Assembly (NCBI RefSeq): GCF_023227905.1
Contig: NZ_JALOCF010000095.1
Location: forward strand, 1 to 6,919
Direction: 5' to 3'
Length of the DNA: 6,919 nucleotides
Source of the DNA: Methylobacter sp.
GTDB lineage: Bacteria > Pseudomonadota > Gammaproteobacteria > Methylococcales > Methylomonadaceae
Positions 5,032 through 6,919 of this stretch are shown here, in pieces. Position numbers and translations under genes: made by a program. A model generated the notes under the pieces. It was not told the origin of the DNA, did not search any database, and saw nothing but the letters and a program-made list of their open reading frames with translations. Numbering within the stretch: position 1 is the first letter of the stretch; every line of letters begins with the position of its first letter.

Positions 5032-6382
5032 TTGGCAGACAAAAACGTTGAATGACGTATGTCTTAAAATTACCGATGGTGCTCATAACAGCCCAAAATC
5101 AGTAGCGGTTGGAAAGCCAATGGCATCTGTAAAGGATTTAACACGATTTGGCGTCGATCTTTCACTGGCTCGTTTAATCGCGAATGAAGATTTCGAGACC
5201 TTAGTCAAACAAGGATGCAAACCTGAAATTGGTGACGTACTAATAGCAAAAGACGGGAATAGTGCGCTTGACACTGTTTGCACAGTCAAGAAATCGCTTG
5301 AGGCTGTCGTATTATCTTCGGTCGCAATTTTGCGCCCAGACCCATTACAACTTAACTCTGACTTTCTTAAATATTATTTTTCGTCGATAGATGTGATCGA
5401 CTACTTGAAGAGTAATTTTATTTCAGGTGCGGCGATTCCAAGAGTAGTGCTACGTGATTTCAAGAAAGCTGAAATAGCAATGCCCCCGTTAGAAATACAG
5501 GACGAGATTGCATCAACTCTGAATTCTTTTGACGACCGCATCGCACTGCTACGCGAAACCAACACCACCCTCGAAGCCATCGCCCAGGCCCTGTTCAAAT
5601 CCTGGTTCGTGGACTTCGACCCCGTGCGCGCCAAACAGCAAGGCCGCGAGCCGGAGGGCATGGATGCCGAAACCGCCGCGCTCTTCCCCGACAGCTTCGA
5701 AGAATCAGAACTGGGCTTGGTACCGAGTGGATGGCAATTAGTTCCATTTGGTGAATTGCTTTGCCACACTATTGGTGGCGACTGGGGTGGTGAAGTAGCA
5801 GATGAGAAAAACGACACGCGGGTTGCAATTATTCGCGGAACAGATATTCCAAACTTGCACAGCGGAACAAATAATCGAGTACCTGTTCGTTACACATCCC
5901 TGAAAAAACTGACATCTCGCAAGTTACAGGATGGCGACATTGTTTTAGAAGTCTCTGGCGGAAGTAAAGATCAACCAACAGGACGTGCATTGTATTTAAC
6001 TGATGGGCTTCTAGGACAATTCGATTGTCCAGTAGAGCCAGCGAGCTTTTGCCGTTTGCTTCGTCCGAATACTAAGGATATTGGTGTGCTTCTGGCGCAA
6101 CACCTCACGTATATCTATGCTCAAGGCAAAACGTGGGAGTATCAAAATCAAAGTACAGGAATTAGTAATTTTCAGACGGTTCATTTTTTAGAGACAGAAC
6201 TTGTAGTGCTACCTCCAGATAATGTGCTTAGAGCTTTTGCCAGCTTGGTAAAACCAATGGTTGACCGTACACATCTGACGCAAATCAAACAATTGGCAGA
6301 ACTCCGCGACACCTTGCTCCCCCGCCTGATCTCAGGCCAGCTCCGTTTGCCCGAAGCCGAGGCCATGGTGGAGGATTCCTGA
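5021..6382 (+). CDS. hsdS: Type I restriction-modification specificity subunit (S subunit)
   Basis: HsdS recognises the bipartite DNA target and holds the HsdM subunits, and HsdR in the full enzyme. The 453 residues are a normal full length and show the two-halves design. Target-recognition domain 1 covers about 1-165 (KITDGAHNSP, ending in the MPPLEIQDEIASTLNSFDDRI type helix start). A central conserved region follows at about 150-240 (LLRETNTTLEAIAQALFKSWFVDFDPVRAK, then LGLVPSGWQ). Target-recognition domain 2 is about 240-420, and the C-terminal helix has LTQIKQLAELRDTLLPRLISGQL. The central region and tail are GC-rich like hsdM, while both recognition domains are AT-rich, suggesting domain exchange. 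The ATG at 5021 is preceded only by the G-rich GGGCTGGGGT, part of a duplicated hsdM end. Translational coupling to hsdM appears lost because the RAYT element intervenes. The target sequence cannot be read from the protein. Confidence 0.94.
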   Translation: MSFNWQTKTLNDVCLKITDGAHNSPKSVAVGKPMASVKDLTRFGVDLSLARLIANEDFETLVKQGCKPEIGDVLIAKDGNSALDTVCTVKKSLEAVVLSSVAILRPDPLQLNSDFLKYYFSSIDVIDYLKSNFISGAAIPRVVLRDFKKAEIAMPPLEIQDEIASTLNSFDDRIALLRETNTTLEAIAQALFKSWFVDFDPVRAKQQGREPEGMDAETAALFPDSFEESELGLVPSGWQLVPFGELLCHTIGGDWGGEVADEKNDTRVAIIRGTDIPNLHSGTNNRVPVRYTSLKKLTSRKLQDGDIVLEVSGGSKDQPTGRALYLTDGLLGQFDCPVEPASFCRLLRPNTKDIGVLLAQHLTYIYAQGKTWEYQNQSTGISNFQTVHFLETELVVLPPDNVLRAFASLVKPMVDRTHLTQIKQLAELRDTLLPRLISGQLRLPEAEAMVEDS

Positions 6383-6429
6383 GATGCCGACACGGTATTT
6401 GGTCAGTAGCTTGCTGATTAATTTCACAT

Positions 6430-6452
6430 TTGGGCAGCGGGCTGCTGCCCAA
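6430..6452. promoter_or_regulatory. GC-rich hairpin downstream of hsdS
   Basis: TTGGGCAGC (6430-6438) and GCTGCCCAA (6444-6452) form a perfect 9-bp stem with a GGGCT loop. No T-run follows, so it is at best a weak or Rho-assisted terminator for hsdS. A loose -35-like TTGGGC (6430) lies 17 bases before TCTATA (6453), so promoter function for the next gene is conceivable but weakly supported. Confidence 0.45.
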
Positions 6453-6454
6453 TC

Positions 6455-6480
6455 TATACATGTCACAGTCGACCTGTATA
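6455..6480. promoter_or_regulatory. Operator-like inverted repeat upstream of the AlbA_2 gene
   Basis: TATACATGT (6455-6463) and ACCTGTATA (6472-6480) are complementary at 8 of 9 positions around an 8-base spacer, a layout typical of a dimeric repressor site. It lies 46 bases before ATG 6527 in the only sizeable gap of the type I locus. The rest of the 144-base gap (6383-6526) shows nothing recognisable beyond this and the adjoining hairpin. Confidence 0.4.
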
Positions 6481-6526
6481 AAAATGCCGATTTTCTATAT
6501 ATGCAACCGTGATGGAGACGTTCCCC

Positions 6527-6919
6527 ATGACTTCGATGGACCAATTAAATCGCTGGCTAGCTGGTGCTCGTGAAAACGAACACCTGGAATTCAAAGAAGC
6601 TAAGCAGCAATACGACACGACCAAACTGTTCCGCTATTGCGTGGCCTTGGCTAATGAGGGTGGCGGTCATCTGGTGCTGGGCGTTAGCGACAAGCCGCCG
6701 CGCCGGGTTGTCGGCACACAGGCGTTTCAAAATAGCGGCGAGATCAAGGCGCGGATTCTGAATGCGCTGCGGTTTCGGGTTGAGATTACCGAATTGATCC
6801 ATCCTGATGGTAGGGTGTTGGTGTTTGAAATTCCGCCGCGCCCGGTCGGAACGCCGTTGCATCATGACGGCGCTTATCTTATGCGAGCCGGTGAAGAACT
6901 GGTGCCGATGAGTTCGGAT
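6527..6919 (+). CDS. AlbA_2 (Schlafen-like) domain protein, N-terminal part
   Basis: The gene runs off the right edge; 131 codons are visible without a stop. The start ATG 6527 follows GGAG (6514-6517) at a 9-base distance, better than the in-frame ATG at 6536. The visible part is an AlbA_2 domain (about residues 14-130): ENEHLEFKEAKQQYD (16-30), FRYCVALANEGGGHLVLGVSD (35-55), the sheet segment VLVFEIPPRPVGTPL, and the YLMRAGEELVPMS end. Such proteins are often annotated as putative DNA- or RNA-binding, or as ATP-binding regulators related to the RecG-like family; when full length they commonly continue into ATPase-like and winged-helix regions, which cannot be seen here. They frequently lie between hsdS and hsdR in type I loci, where their role is not settled. 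The domain call is firm; function is open. Confidence 0.85.
   Translation, partial: MTSMDQLNRWLAGARENEHLEFKEAKQQYDTTKLFRYCVALANEGGGHLVLGVSDKPPRRVVGTQAFQNSGEIKARILNALRFRVEITELIHPDGRVLVFEIPPRPVGTPLHHDGAYLMRAGEELVPMSSD

Overview
The window looks like a mid-GC gammaproteobacterial chromosome. The acetolactate synthase and ketol-acid reductoisomerase proteins resemble enterobacterial IlvI, IlvH and IlvC, and the repeat families seen are common in gammaproteobacteria. A methanotroph-like lineage (Methylomonas/Methylobacter type) is a guess from general familiarity, not something shown here.

Positions 1-2470 are core metabolism: the 3' part of ilvI, then ilvH overlapping it by one base (TAATG), then ilvC. 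Together they carry out the first two common steps of valine, leucine and isoleucine synthesis. A large imperfect palindrome of REP type lies between ilvH and ilvC and contains the ilvH stop codon. ilvC ends in a strong intrinsic terminator (2436-2470), with a second hairpin just before it.

Positions 2470-2710 are a non-coding junction carrying a pair of REP-like repeats. From 2711 the window changes to a more GC-rich type I restriction-modification locus: hsdM (N6-adenine methyltransferase), hsdS (specificity subunit) and, at the right edge, the start of an AlbA_2 (Schlafen-like) domain gene, a family often found inside type I loci. No hsdR is visible; it would be expected beyond the right edge.

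The unusual part is the hsdM-hsdS junction. These genes normally overlap or abut. Here they are split by a REPtron of about 700 bp (4311-5009): a REP-associated tyrosine transposase (RAYT) gene flanked by three REP hairpins with the GTAG-type foot. The codons for the last six HsdM residues plus stop (GLGYEF*) occur twice, once at the true hsdM end (4280-4300) and again just before and overlapping the hsdS start (5011-5031). The copies differ only at synonymous positions and the stop codon. A second, unrelated REP family is inserted in frame in hsdM (translated VRPEPVEG) and also lies upstream of hsdM. hsdS is visibly mosaic, with AT-rich target-recognition domains between GC-rich conserved segments. 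The window therefore shows a defence locus shaped by REP activity and specificity-domain exchange beside a housekeeping operon.
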